The notes under the pieces are model-generated. The model saw only the letters and a list, made by a program, of their open reading frames with translations, was not told where the DNA came from and made no database searches. A stretch of 64,000 nucleotides of DNA from Paenibacillus radicibacter (GTDB taxonomy: Bacteria; Bacillota; Bacilli; Paenibacillales; NBRC-103111), in NCBI RefSeq assembly GCF_024721995.1, contig NZ_JANQBC010000002.1:466163-530162 (forward strand), read 5' to 3'. Of this stretch, positions 17,953 through 27,558 are shown piece after piece; the first letter of the stretch is position 1; every line of letters starts with the position of its first letter. The translations under genes and the position numbers were made by a program.

Positions 17953-18882
17953 CTAGAATATAGCGTTTTCTTTGTTGATCTTCTTGACGATATAGTTCGT
18001 CACCATAACGAGAACGAAACCAACTACGGATTGATATAAACCTGCTGCTGTACTCATACCCAAGTTACCTGTCTGACTCATACTGCGGTAAATGTACGTA
18101 TCAATTACGTTCGTCACGGAGTAGATAACACCGGAATCACGTGGAATTTGATAGAACAAACCGAAGTCAGATCGGAAGATACCGCCGATTGCAAGAATCG
18201 TAAGAATAACCATTAGCGGTTTAAGGAGCGGTAGCGTTACAAACTTAATTTGCTGCCACTTGCTCGCGCCATCAATCATGGCCGCTTCATAATAAGACTT
18301 ATCAATGCCTGCAATTGCTGCTAAATACACAACGCTGGAATAACCAATGGATTTCCAGATTCCCATAAAGATCAAGATGTACGGCCAAAATCTCTTATCT
18401 GCATACCAAGCAACTGGATCACCACCGAAGCTTGTGATGAGCTGATTGAGCACCCCTTTATCAACACTCAGGAAACTGAATGTGAAGAAGCTGATAATAA
18501 CCCAAGACAAGAAGTATGGCATGAACATTGCCGTTTGGTATACTTTTGCCATCCGTTTATTGACAAGCTCATTGAGTGTAATCGCAATTGCTACTGCCAA
18601 TACCAGACCTAAGAAAATTAATGCCATGTTGTACAAAATCGTGTTTCGCGTAATGATGAACGCATCTTCCGTTGAGAATAAGAACTTGAAGTTCTCGAAC
18701 CCAACCCACTTACTATTTAGAACGCTTGCAAAAAATCCATCCCGATGAATCTTAAAATCCTTAAATGCGATAACCGTACCGAACATCGGTAAGTAACTAA
18801 AAATGAGAAACCATAACGTACCCGGTAGAGCCATTAATAGTAAAACTTTATCCCTGTTTAAGCTTTTGAAAAATGAAGACAT
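17953..18882 (-). CDS. Sugar ABC permease, LplB type
   Basis: A 309-residue permease with six predicted membrane segments and the EAA loop EAAMIDGASKWQQI near residues 205-218. It is the first gene of the minus-strand importer and mannoside-use unit (lplB, lplC, lplA, GH-A glycosidase, ROK kinase, manA). GGGGGG lies 10 bases before the ATG. By analogy with S. pneumoniae NgtP1/NgtP2 and with the enzymes around it, the likely cargo is an N-glycan-derived mannooligosaccharide; this is inferred from context. Confidence 0.92.
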   Translation of the reverse strand: MSSFFKSLNRDKVLLLMALPGTLWFLIFSYLPMFGTVIAFKDFKIHRDGFFASVLNSKWVGFENFKFLFSTEDAFIITRNTILYNMALIFLGLVLAVAIAITLNELVNKRMAKVYQTAMFMPYFLSWVIISFFTFSFLSVDKGVLNQLITSFGGDPVAWYADKRFWPYILIFMGIWKSIGYSSVVYLAAIAGIDKSYYEAAMIDGASKWQQIKFVTLPLLKPLMVILTILAIGGIFRSDFGLFYQIPRDSGVIYSVTNVIDTYIYRSMSQTGNLGMSTAAGLYQSVVGFVLVMVTNYIVKKINKENAIF

Positions 18883-18905
18883 GAACCTTCATCCCCCCTT
18901 CTCTA

Positions 18906-18963
18906 TCCCCCAACAACCCTTACAACCACTTGAACTTGATTTCCTCGCCCCCTTGTTTAACTA
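18906..18963. repeat. CCCCAACAACCCTT repeat, left copy
   Basis: This segment, just upstream of lplB, begins CCCCAACAACCCTT and continues with TTGAACTTGAT and TTCCTCGCC. A matching segment in the same strand orientation lies at 22682-22745, upstream of the first GH38 gene. The two copies flank the YesM/YesN gene pair. They may be response-regulator operators or a duplication scar. Confidence 0.5.
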
Positions 18964-18979
18964 TCTTTATTGTGCACGA

Positions 18980-18993
18980 TAATAGCGCTTTCA
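18980..18993. promoter_or_regulatory. Weak cre-like site upstream of lplB
   Basis: TAATAGCGCTTTCA differs from the cre consensus at two positions. It lies about 100 bases upstream of the importer operon. It is listed because better cre-like sites occur at other units of the locus. Confidence 0.25.
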
Positions 18994-19049
18994 TGTAGTT
19001 GAAAAACTCTAGAAAGAGGTGTAAATATTAAAGGTTCATGCTGGATAAA

Positions 19050-19105
19050 TAAAAAAACCTCCGCATCGAGCTCAAGCAAACACGCTTGCAGAGCTACGAT
19101 TTAGA
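19050..19105 (-). terminator. Terminator after YesN-type regulator
   Basis: On the minus strand an AGCTC-containing stem pairs with a GAGCT arm across a loop near 19080, continues in an imperfect CCTC/GAGG outer stem, and is followed by seven T residues. It separates the regulator gene from the lplB unit. Confidence 0.75.
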
Positions 19106-19120
19106 GGATAGAGGATCATA

Positions 19121-20710
19121 CTATCGACCGGACACCTTGGTAGTTTGGTACATTTTACGCAGCTCTGTCGGTGAGACGCCGGTTGATTTTTTAAATTGTC
19201 GATAGAAATAAGTTGGATCGAGATACCCTACTTCTGCTGCTACTTCATTGGCAAGTAACGTCGTTTGCAGCAGCAGCTGTCTTGCTTTCTCGATACGGTA
19301 TTGCGTGACATAATCAGAGAAGCTGCGTCCCACTTCCTTGTGGAACATTTGTCCTAAGTAATTCGGATGCATCTCCATACGCTGACTAATCGTCTTCAAG
19401 GATAATTCATCTTTATAATGTTTGCTGACTTGCTCAATCATGTAACGAATATTAGGGCTAAGATCTTGATGCTCTTCTTGCAGATCACGTAGTGTTGAAG
19501 AGACAGACTCCTGTACATGGCTCATAAGCTGCTCAATCGTCTGCATATGCAGAAGTGGATTGAATAATGGACTGAAGTCCGCATTCTTCTCCATATTCTT
19601 CGCCATTAACATGAGCTTAATCGCCACGTTATAGAAGTCAATTCGAGTATAGCCGCCAAGTGCTAACAACTTGTTGAATGCCGATTCAATATACGCGTGT
19701 GCTTCTTCACGTTCCCCTGCTAATAACAGCTTGGAGAATGCCTCGTAATCCAGCTCAATCTTCTCTTCATCAACGTTTAACTTCGGCAATTGATCGATGT
19801 CGATAATCGGATATCCCGTTAACATGAGGTGATCGACGTATAAGCTCTTTGCATGTTCATAACTCAGCGATACATCTTGATAACGGGACTGTTTACTACC
19901 AATCGTAATCCAAACAGGCTGTTCAAGCTTCTGCTTCATCACGTACTGAAGCTGTTGATGGACAGTATGAATCCGTTCTTTCAATTCATCTCCGAGCGCT
20001 TCGCCAAAGATTAGAATCAGATCGCCTTCCGTATCAATAAATGCGTACACCGTATTCAAGTGCCCAATCAAACGCTGTGCATAACCATAGCACGCTCCCA
20101 TACGCTCACTTCGAAGCTGCCGAAGCTGTAACTCATCACAGTCTGGATCAGGCTCCATGATGAGCCGAAGTGCAGTCACGGTATAGGAATCACACGTTAG
20201 TGATATGTCCAATAAATCCGAGCGATGACGAAGCTCCTGCGCATCAATTGTTCCTGTCACCCAGCGATTCATTATGTTACTGCGCAAGATTTGCCAGTCT
20301 TCCAATGCGCGATAATGCTCCTCTGCCTCTTGATCCAGATCATCCACAATCTGACGAACTGTCGATTCGAGTTCCTTTATATTAATCGGCTTTAAGATGT
20401 AATTCTCTATACCAAGCCGCATGCCGGCTTTTACATACTCGAACTGCTCATATCCACTTAGGATTACATAACGCATTTTGCTATCAAAAGTCTTTACTTG
20501 CTCAATAAGCTGTAGTCCATTCATTTTGGGCATCGTAATATCCGTAATTAATAGATCGACTTGACCTTCATATTGTTTTAGAAAAGCGACAGCCTCTTCT
20601 CCATTACTTGCTTGTCCAATAATCGTCAGACCATATTCTTCCCATTCAATAATCGATCGCAAACCCTCAAGAATAAGCGGTTCATCATCCACAATCAGTA
20701 CATTTCTCAT
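19121..20710 (-). CDS. YesN-type response regulator (AraC output)
   Basis: A 529-residue response regulator. The N-terminal receiver has DDE at residues 8-10 and the phosphoacceptor Asp57 in LLITDITMP. A long middle region of about 280 residues links to a C-terminal AraC-type double helix-turn-helix (about residues 425-525) with the signature ending in YFYRQFKKSTGVSPTE. The gene begins 4 bases after the paired kinase. The pair sits between, and probably activates, the two arms of the glycan locus. A candidate operator is the CCCCAACAACCCTT-type repeat found upstream of both arms. Confidence 0.92.
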   Translation of the reverse strand: MRNVLIVDDEPLILEGLRSIIEWEEYGLTIIGQASNGEEAVAFLKQYEGQVDLLITDITMPKMNGLQLIEQVKTFDSKMRYVILSGYEQFEYVKAGMRLGIENYILKPINIKELESTVRQIVDDLDQEAEEHYRALEDWQILRSNIMNRWVTGTIDAQELRHRSDLLDISLTCDSYTVTALRLIMEPDPDCDELQLRQLRSERMGACYGYAQRLIGHLNTVYAFIDTEGDLILIFGEALGDELKERIHTVHQQLQYVMKQKLEQPVWITIGSKQSRYQDVSLSYEHAKSLYVDHLMLTGYPIIDIDQLPKLNVDEEKIELDYEAFSKLLLAGEREEAHAYIESAFNKLLALGGYTRIDFYNVAIKLMLMAKNMEKNADFSPLFNPLLHMQTIEQLMSHVQESVSSTLRDLQEEHQDLSPNIRYMIEQVSKHYKDELSLKTISQRMEMHPNYLGQMFHKEVGRSFSDYVTQYRIEKARQLLLQTTLLANEVAAEVGYLDPTYFYRQFKKSTGVSPTELRKMYQTTKVSGR

Positions 20711-20714
20711 GCTG

Positions 20715-22529
20715 CTATTGCCCCCTTATAGCTGGTATAGTAATCTGAACGGTCGTTCCTATCCCCACCTCACTATCAATTGTCATTCCATATGTTGTTC
20801 CATAATATTTTTTGATACGCGCATTCACGTTATATATCCCAATTGAAGAAGGCATTTCCTCGATACTCTCGTTTACATGTAGCATTTGCCGCAGCTCTTC
20901 AAGCTTCTCTGGCGCAATACCTACTCCATTATCACGTATTGTGATGTAGATTTGCCCATCGGATTCAGATACTTCAATTCGAATGAGATTATCACTTCGA
21001 TCAGGCTCAAATCCATGTACGATGTAATTTTCAATTACAGGTTGAATAAGCAGCTTGACGATCATGCAGTTCATACTCGGTTTGCTTAACACAGTCTCTA
21101 CTTGAAGTTTATCATCATGCCGGATTTGGAACAGTTCCAAATACAATTGACAATACTCGATCTCATCCTCCAGTGTTACAATCATTTTCTTCTTCACAAT
21201 ATTACGAAATAGTGTCGATAAGATATAGGTCATCTGTCCTACATCTCTTGCGCCTTGTGAAATTGCCCGCATTCGAATCACTTCAAGCGTGTTATATAAG
21301 AAATGAGGATTGATCTGTGCTTGGAATGCCACGAGATCTGCTTTCTTTTGCATAATTTCCGATATATATACTTTCTCAATATATTGCTCTAATCGCTCAC
21401 ACATGTAATTGAAATTGTTCGCAATGAGTTGCAGTTCATCTTCCCGATGCAGCACAATACGAGTCGTCAAATCCCCTTCTTGCAGACGTTTCATTGCGTG
21501 TAGAATGACTTTAATTTCTTTGGAAAATCGTAGAATAAAGCCGTACGTAATTAGGGTCGCTGCAATAATTAGTGTAAGTGTAATGACAAAAATCCAATCT
21601 CGTACAAGGCTCAGCTCTTTATCAATTTCCGATTTCGGTGTGATGCCGACTAGAATCAACCCTGAGCTATTTGCTGCATTCAAGTTCACGCGAGAAGGCT
21701 CATCAAGCATCGTCCAATTATCGGAGTTTAATTTGCTAATATGGGGATAATATTGTCCCGTATATTGACCCAGTGAATCATACAAAACTTCTCCATTTGG
21801 TTTAAGTGCCAAGTGTTGTCCGCTGCGAGAATCTCTTCTGGAAGCAATCCAATTCGTAATCCCTTCCGTGTCAAAATCAACCATCAGCATTCCAATCCCT
21901 TTAAGCGAGATCGGATCCCTTAATTCCCGGGAAATCGTAAAGATATCTTTATCCTCCCGTCGTTCATCCCATAGAAAGGCATTATTATCTCTCGATAACC
22001 ACTGGTTTCTGGAAGCGTTGTCAAAAATACCATGAGGATCGTATGGACTCGTCACATTCGTATAGAACATCCGTGTACGACTCTTTATTAAGATAAAGTT
22101 TTGTTCAAAACTGGATAAAAGTATGTTTTTTACACCAGCGTGCTGATCCATATAACTTTTAAAGAACGTCTCGAAAGTTCGTGGAACGAAACTTCCACTT
22201 TCCGCATAATGATCCAAGCGGTATTTCAAGTACGTCTCATAATCTCGACTTAAGAATGTAGCGACATCCTGACTTAACGATGCATCACTGTAAATTTGTT
22301 GGACAGCCAGCTGCATACCTTCATACTGCTGATTCATATACATGCTCATGTAATCGAGCACCTCTTTGTTCGCATTAATATGATCACGCGTTGCAGCTTG
22401 TTCATAATATTTGTATACGGCAAATGCAGCTGCAATGAGGGTCACAACCGTAATAGATAAGTAAATAACTAGAATTTTATTAAACAACTTACGCTTTAGA
22501 TGGTTGCTATAAAATTGACCGATACTCAA
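20715..22529 (-). CDS. YesM-type sensor histidine kinase
   Basis: A 604-residue membrane kinase. The first membrane segment is at about residues 19-39, a dCACHE-like extracellular sensor covers about 45-300, and a second membrane segment and HAMP region follow. The His_kinase motif QINPHFLYNTLE is near residue 403, and the ATPase N and G boxes are VIENYIVHGFEP and RDNGVGIAP. I propose a TTG start at 22529 with GGAGG 9 bases upstream; a longer frame reaches another TTG at 22604 with no ribosome site. It is divergent from the first GH38 gene and likely senses a glycan or the loaded binding protein. Confidence 0.9.
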   Translation of the reverse strand: MSIGQFYSNHLKRKLFNKILVIYLSITVVTLIAAAFAVYKYYEQAATRDHINANKEVLDYMSMYMNQQYEGMQLAVQQIYSDASLSQDVATFLSRDYETYLKYRLDHYAESGSFVPRTFETFFKSYMDQHAGVKNILLSSFEQNFILIKSRTRMFYTNVTSPYDPHGIFDNASRNQWLSRDNNAFLWDERREDKDIFTISRELRDPISLKGIGMLMVDFDTEGITNWIASRRDSRSGQHLALKPNGEVLYDSLGQYTGQYYPHISKLNSDNWTMLDEPSRVNLNAANSSGLILVGITPKSEIDKELSLVRDWIFVITLTLIIAATLITYGFILRFSKEIKVILHAMKRLQEGDLTTRIVLHREDELQLIANNFNYMCERLEQYIEKVYISEIMQKKADLVAFQAQINPHFLYNTLEVIRMRAISQGARDVGQMTYILSTLFRNIVKKKMIVTLEDEIEYCQLYLELFQIRHDDKLQVETVLSKPSMNCMIVKLLIQPVIENYIVHGFEPDRSDNLIRIEVSESDGQIYITIRDNGVGIAPEKLEELRQMLHVNESIEEMPSSIGIYNVNARIKKYYGTTYGMTIDSEVGIGTTVQITIPAIRGQ

Positions 22530-22599
22530 GCGGATGTTCCTCCTCTCGTTATCCGATGTTTCGGTAAGAAGTGTAACACCACCTGTTACATTTACGCAA

Positions 22600-22613
22600 T
22601 GCAAGCGTATTCA
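22600..22613. promoter_or_regulatory. cre-like site in divergent promoter region
   Basis: On the minus strand this reads TGAATACGCTTGCA. It is two positions off the cre consensus but matches 13 of 14 bases of the site at 30586-30599 upstream of the GH85 gene. It lies between the kinase gene and the first GH38 gene. Confidence 0.4.
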
Positions 22614-22681
22614 TTCGAAATTATGCGACTATTATTGTCCCCTTTACATCTCAACTCAAATCGACTATATTAAGGATCTAA

Positions 22682-22745
22682 ACCCCAACAACCCTTTATG
22701 AAACCAATTGAATTTGATGATACATTCCTCGCCTCCCATTTAAAT
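22682..22745. repeat. CCCCAACAACCCTT repeat, right copy
   Basis: This begins CCCCAACAACCCTT and continues with TTGAATTTGAT and TTCCTCGCC, matching 18906-18963 with small gaps. It ends about 20 bases before the first GH38 gene, so it would overlap the promoter or leader. Confidence 0.5.
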
Positions 22746-22765
22746 ATTATGGGGGGCTATTACTC

Positions 22766-25700
22766 ATGTTTTTGACATCACACAAACTAAATTCCCGATT
22801 ACACGAAATTAACGGATTAAGATATCGCGATCGTATACACATTCCTTTCTTCCATTCCATGGTGGATGAGTCTAACGAAATTGCAGCTATGCCACCAACA
22901 GAAGGTAATTGGTCCGAGATGCGTGTTGGTGATACTTGGACAGGACGCGATTTATATTTGTGGCTAAATGCTGAGATTGAAGTTCCATCTGCTTGGAGCG
23001 GACGCCGCGTACTTGGACGTTTCGACTTTGGTGAGACTGGTGCGGGCAATAACTCCGGCTTCGAATCTTTATTCTTCTATAAAGGAAAGCCTTATCAAGG
23101 CGTTGACTCCAATCATACGGAAGTGTTCTTCCCTGAAGAAGTGGTTGGTTCGAACCTTGACCTTACATTCCGCTTATGGTCTGGTCTTGAAGGCGGCGGT
23201 GTTAAGAAAGATCAGACACACGGCGTTCGAATGGCTGAAATTTGCTGGTTAGATGAACCTACAGATGATTACTACTACACGGCACTTGCTGTAACAGAAA
23301 CTTTGAAAGTGCTAGATTCCAAAACACCTGAGCATACGATGATGCTGAGCGCAGTAGACCGCTCCTTACTATATATTGACTGGACACACCCAGGATCAGA
23401 GCGTTTCTACGCATCTGTTGCTGAAGCGCGCGATTACTTGCGTAATGAAATCGACAAGATGGAGAAATCTTCACCAGTAACCGTTACATGTGTCGGTCAT
23501 ACGCACATTGACGTTGCATGGTTATGGCGTTTGAAGCATACGCGTGAGAAATGTGCTCGCTCCTTCTCCACAGTACTTCGTTTGATGGAAATGTTCCCGG
23601 ATTACGCATTCCTGCAAACACAACCACAACTATATGAGTACATCAAGAATGACTATCCGGAAATTTACGAGAAGATCAAAGAGCGTGTAGCTGAAGGTCG
23701 CTGGGAAGCTGGCGGCGGTATGTGGCTAGAGGCAGATTGCAACTTAACTTCTGGTGAATCCCTAGTTCGTCAATTGCTGTATGGCACAAGATTCCTTCGC
23801 AATGAATTTGGCGTGGAATGTGACTACTTATGGCTACCAGACGTATTCGGATACAGCTGGTCCCTGCCGCAGATTTTGAAAAAATCCGGTATCAACACGT
23901 TCATGACGACAAAAATCAGTTGGAACCAATACAACCGCATGCCGCATGATACGTTTAACTGGCGCGGTATTGATGGTACAGAAGTATTGACTCACTTCAT
24001 TACAACACCTGAACCTTGGTCCGAAGAAGGCTCTTGGTTCTACACATACAACGGACGCATCATTCCGAAGACAGTTAAAGGCATCTGGGACACGTATCGT
24101 GATAAAGAAGTTAACCGCAACTTGCTTCTCTCCTACGGTTATGGCGATGGTGGTGGTGGAGTAAACCGTGAAATGCTTGAAATGCGCCGTAGATTGAACG
24201 ACTTGCCTGGACTTCCGAAAGTAGAGACTGGCACAGCTGGTGACTACTTCCGTAAGTTGCAAGAAACTGTGAACGAATCGGATCGCTACGTCCATACATG
24301 GGACGGCGAACTTTACTTGGAATACCACCGTGGAACATATACGAGCCAAGCGTACAACAAGCTAATGAATCGTAAGCTTGAACTCTTGTACCGTGAAGCA
24401 GAATGGTTGAATGCATTGCAAAGCATGACAGCAGGTGACTGGTCAAACTATCGTCAAGCGGATCTGGACGAAGGTTGGAGAATTATTCTACGTAACCAAT
24501 TCCATGACATCATTCCTGGGTCCTCCATCCGTGAAGTTTATGAGGACAGTACAATTGAGTACGCAGAAGCGGAAGCAATCGGTAACTCCGTCTGGGAACA
24601 ATCTACACAAGCACTTGTTCAAGAAGTTACTTCTGGTTCATACACAATCTGGAACAACTCTTCTTGGAGCGTAACAGAACTTGTGACTATTCCTGTAGAA
24701 GCAGGCATGGAGCAAGGTAACTGGATCGCTGCTAACGGTGAAGCATTGCAAGCACAGCGTGAAGGTGAGAACTGGATTGTGGAAGTTATTGACATCCCGT
24801 CACTTGGATACACGACGATATCATTCGTGAGCGAGACAGTTGCGCTAGTAACTGAGGTTCCTTTTGCTAAACAAGATCAAGGCATGACAACGCCTTTCTA
24901 TGACATTACATGGAATGAGCAAGGTCAGTTAACTCGTATTTACGACCGTGAAGAAGCTCGTGAAGTGCTTGCAGCTGGCAGCCGCGGTAACGTGTTCCAA
25001 ATTTTCGAAGATAAGCCACTTGCGCATGAAGCGTGGGACATTGATATTTTCTATCAGGAAAAAATGCGTGAAATTAGCGACTGCCGCAGCGTTGAAGTTA
25101 TTGAGATCGGCGAGCTTCGCGCAGTAGTTGAGATGACTTGGGTTTACATGGATTCAACGATTAAGCAGCACATGATCTTACATGCGAAGCACCGTCGTAT
25201 TGACTTCGAAACGAAAGTTGACTGGCATGAGCGTCAACAATTGCTGAAAGTCGCATTCCCAGTAGCAATTCGTGCAACAGAGGCTACTTATGAGATTCAA
25301 TATGGTAACGTAACACGTCCAACACACTGGAATACAAGCTGGGATTATGCAAGATTCGAGTCCGTTGGTCACCAATGGGCAGACTTGTCCGATCGCGGTT
25401 ACGGCGTGAGCTTAATGAACGATTGCAAGTATGGCTATGACATCAAGGACAACGTAATGCGTCTATCTCTTGTAAAATCTGCTGTACATCCTGACCCTGA
25501 GGCAGACCAAGGCGTGCACAACTTCACGTACTCCATCTTGCCGCATACAGGCGACTGGCTACAGGGCGACACAGTTCGCCAAGCATGGGCGCTTAACAAC
25601 CCGCTTCGCAGTACAAAAGGTACAGCGATGGCGAAAGAGAAATCCGTGTTGACACTATCCACAGACACAGTGATGGTATCTGCTGTGAAGAAAACAGAAG

Positions 25701-25903
25701 ACGGCAGCCAATTGCTTGTTCGTGTTCACGACTACTCCGGTAGCCGCAAGCCAGTAACGATGACTAGTGATCTGAACATCGTATCCTGGCAGGAATGCAA
25801 CCTCATGGAGCTTCCTGAGGGCGCAGTTCATGCAGAGTCTGCGATTGAATTTGTACTAGAACCGTACGAGATCAAGACGTTTATGATTGATATGAAGGCT
25901 TAG
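22766..25903 (+). CDS. GH38 alpha-mannosidase
   Basis: A 1045-residue cytoplasmic alpha-mannosidase of family GH38. A beta-rich N-terminal domain (about 1-235) precedes the catalytic domain. The zinc ligands are in GHTHIDVAW near residue 245, the nucleophile Asp is in LPDVFGYSW near residue 359, and the later zinc His is in NQFHDIIPGSS near residue 580. Beta-sandwich domains make up the rest. Length and layout fit the eukaryote-like and pneumococcal GH38 enzymes that cut alpha-1,2/1,3/1,6-linked mannose. It is the first gene of the plus-strand arm, divergent from the kinase gene, with GGGGGG 9 bases before the ATG. Confidence 0.95.
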   Translation: MFLTSHKLNSRLHEINGLRYRDRIHIPFFHSMVDESNEIAAMPPTEGNWSEMRVGDTWTGRDLYLWLNAEIEVPSAWSGRRVLGRFDFGETGAGNNSGFESLFFYKGKPYQGVDSNHTEVFFPEEVVGSNLDLTFRLWSGLEGGGVKKDQTHGVRMAEICWLDEPTDDYYYTALAVTETLKVLDSKTPEHTMMLSAVDRSLLYIDWTHPGSERFYASVAEARDYLRNEIDKMEKSSPVTVTCVGHTHIDVAWLWRLKHTREKCARSFSTVLRLMEMFPDYAFLQTQPQLYEYIKNDYPEIYEKIKERVAEGRWEAGGGMWLEADCNLTSGESLVRQLLYGTRFLRNEFGVECDYLWLPDVFGYSWSLPQILKKSGINTFMTTKISWNQYNRMPHDTFNWRGIDGTEVLTHFITTPEPWSEEGSWFYTYNGRIIPKTVKGIWDTYRDKEVNRNLLLSYGYGDGGGGVNREMLEMRRRLNDLPGLPKVETGTAGDYFRKLQETVNESDRYVHTWDGELYLEYHRGTYTSQAYNKLMNRKLELLYREAEWLNALQSMTAGDWSNYRQADLDEGWRIILRNQFHDIIPGSSIREVYEDSTIEYAEAEAIGNSVWEQSTQALVQEVTSGSYTIWNNSSWSVTELVTIPVEAGMEQGNWIAANGEALQAQREGENWIVEVIDIPSLGYTTISFVSETVALVTEVPFAKQDQGMTTPFYDITWNEQGQLTRIYDREEAREVLAAGSRGNVFQIFEDKPLAHEAWDIDIFYQEKMREISDCRSVEVIEIGELRAVVEMTWVYMDSTIKQHMILHAKHRRIDFETKVDWHERQQLLKVAFPVAIRATEATYEIQYGNVTRPTHWNTSWDYARFESVGHQWADLSDRGYGVSLMNDCKYGYDIKDNVMRLSLVKSAVHPDPEADQGVHNFTYSILPHTGDWLQGDTVRQAWALNNPLRSTKGTAMAKEKSVLTLSTDTVMVSAVKKTEDGSQLLVRVHDYSGSRKPVTMTSDLNIVSWQECNLMELPEGAVHAESAIEFVLEPYEIKTFMIDMKA

Positions 25904-25981
25904 TTATTCGTTCGTTAGGACTTGTTATGAATGCTTAGTTGTAATTTTATTAGGATTTGTTATCTATGCTTGATGAAGTTG

Positions 25982-26003
25982 CTTGTTGCAACTATGCAAC
26001 AAG
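25982..26003 (+). terminator. Weak hairpin after first GH38 gene
   Basis: An 8-bp stem CTTGTTGC with a 6-base loop and GCAACAAG. It lacks a clean T run, so it may be a partial terminator or a processing signal. The rest of 25904-26255 is mostly structured element B. Confidence 0.35.
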
Positions 26004-26038
26004 AGCTTCTCTAATGTTTAATGCACAACCCTAACGAG

Positions 26039-26220
26039 AACGTGTGCCAAAAGTATAACGAAGGAGAAAAGATACACTGGAGGACGAATTAGAAAGAGTG
26101 AAAACACCTTAAAATCAATTCAAATTTCACGATTTCTCTCACAGGCTTTCCGAAGGAAAGCCACTTCGTAAGCATGAAGTGTATCTTTTCACCGCAGTGG
26201 CCCTACTTTTGGAACACGTT
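26039..26220 (+). ncRNA. Structured intergenic RNA element, copy B
   Basis: The outer stem pairs 26039-26055 with 26204-26220 (16 of 17 bp). An internal loop of 11 bases (including CGAAGGAG) and 14 bases (including CCGCAGTG) follows. The inner 12-bp stem pairs 26067-26078 with 26178-26189. A hairpin with arms GAAAGAGTGAAA (26092-26103) and TTTCACGATTTC (26125-26136) has a 21-base loop. A further 8-bp hairpin, GGCTTTCC-gaa-GGAAAGCC, is at 26144-26162 and is absent from copy A. Stems differ from copy A by paired changes while loops are kept. It lies in sense orientation between the GH38 and GH125 genes, 35 bases before the GH125 start. Confidence 0.72.
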
Positions 26221-26255
26221 CACCCACACTCCACCTGAAAGAAGGTTCACCAACC

Positions 26256-27530
26256 ATGAAACTACCTACTTCCATCATCGAGATGCTAGCTACGGCTGAA
26301 ACAAAGCTCGCCGATCAACCCAAGCTACTCGACATGTACAAGAAGTGTTTTCCAAATACATTAGAAACAACTACCAAACTATGCGACGACGGCACAGCAT
26401 TTGTATTCACTGGTGATATTCCTGCCATGTGGCTGCGTGACTCCAGCGCACAAGTCAAGCAATACTTGCCTTTTGCCAAAGAAAATAAAGACCTTCAGCG
26501 CATCATCGGTGGACTCATCAAGCGTCAGATGATGTACATTACCATGGATCCTTATGCGAATGCATTCAACGAGTCTGCAAACGGAAAAAGTTGGGAAGTC
26601 GATCATACGGAAAACAACCCTTGGGTATGGGAGCGCAAGTACGAACTAGACTCCCTCTGCTACCCGATCCAACTGAGCTACCAATACTGGAAACAAACAG
26701 GTCAGACCGATATTTTCGACGTGACTTTCCTAAGTGCAGCAAGAGCGATTCTGCGCTTAATGCAAACCGAGCAGCGTCACGATGAGCAATCCAACTACCG
26801 CTTCATGCGCGACAACTGTCCACCAACTGACACTTTGCGCAATGAAGGCAAAGGGATGCCAACAAGCTACACTGGCATGGTGTGGTCTGGCTTCCGTCCA
26901 AGTGATGACGCGTGCCAATTCGGTTACTTAATTCCGGCTAACATGTTCGCTGTCGTCATTCTGGATTATTTACAAGAAATCGCTGTTGAAGTGTATGGCG
27001 ACGAGTATTTGGCACAAATGGCTGCTAAATTGCGTGATGAAATTGATTACGGCATTCAAACATACGGGACTATCAATCATCCTGTATACGGCAAAATGTA
27101 CGCGTATGAAACAGATGGCTACGGACATTACAACTTGATGGACGATGCAAACGTTCCAAGCTTGCTTTCCATCCCTTATCTGGGCTATGCACCAGCGGAT
27201 GATCCGATTTACTTGAACACGAGAAAATTCATTCTAAGCAGCGATAATCCTTACTATTACAGCGGTACATTTGCCAAAGGTATCGGTTCACCACATACGC
27301 CAGAACGCTACATCTGGCCAATTAGCTTAAGCATGCAGGCTTTAACATCGACTAGCGAAGAAGAAATTGCAGCACTTATTACATGCTTACAACAGACAGA
27401 TGCAGATACTGGCTTTATGCATGAAGGTTTCCATGTTGATGATCCAACTCAATTCACACGTACATGGTTCGCTTGGGCAAACAGCCTATTCGCTGACCTT
27501 ATTACACAACGTTTACTAGCAGACAAGTAA
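26256..27530 (+). CDS. GH125 exo-alpha-1,6-mannosidase
   Basis: A 424-residue cytoplasmic enzyme of GH125. The family motifs are [14 protein letters not shown] at about residues 54-67, [15 protein letters not shown] near 210-224 (with the proposed catalytic Asp) and HEGFHVDD near 389-396 (with the proposed catalytic Glu). GH125 inverting mannosidases remove non-reducing alpha-1,6-mannose, for example from the N-glycan trimannosyl branch, and are typically found beside GH38 in N-glycan loci. It sits 28 bases before the second GH38 gene. Element B lies directly upstream. The ribosome site is the weak AAGG. Confidence 0.95.
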   Translation: MKLPTSIIEMLATAETKLADQPKLLDMYKKCFPNTLETTTKLCDDGTAFVFTGDIPAMWLRDSSAQVKQYLPFAKENKDLQRIIGGLIKRQMMYITMDPYANAFNESANGKSWEVDHTENNPWVWERKYELDSLCYPIQLSYQYWKQTGQTDIFDVTFLSAARAILRLMQTEQRHDEQSNYRFMRDNCPPTDTLRNEGKGMPTSYTGMVWSGFRPSDDACQFGYLIPANMFAVVILDYLQEIAVEVYGDEYLAQMAAKLRDEIDYGIQTYGTINHPVYGKMYAYETDGYGHYNLMDDANVPSLLSIPYLGYAPADDPIYLNTRKFILSSDNPYYYSGTFAKGIGSPHTPERYIWPISLSMQALTSTSEEEIAALITCLQQTDADTGFMHEGFHVDDPTQFTRTWFAWANSLFADLITQRLLADK

Positions 27531-27558
27531 CCTCCTAACTAGAAAGGAATGTGACCTC

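Noticed and set aside
23834..24349. 171-codon minus-strand frame inside the first GH38 gene
   Set aside because: It is a shadow of the strongly coding plus strand. It has no ribosome site, and its sequence is typical of antisense translation.
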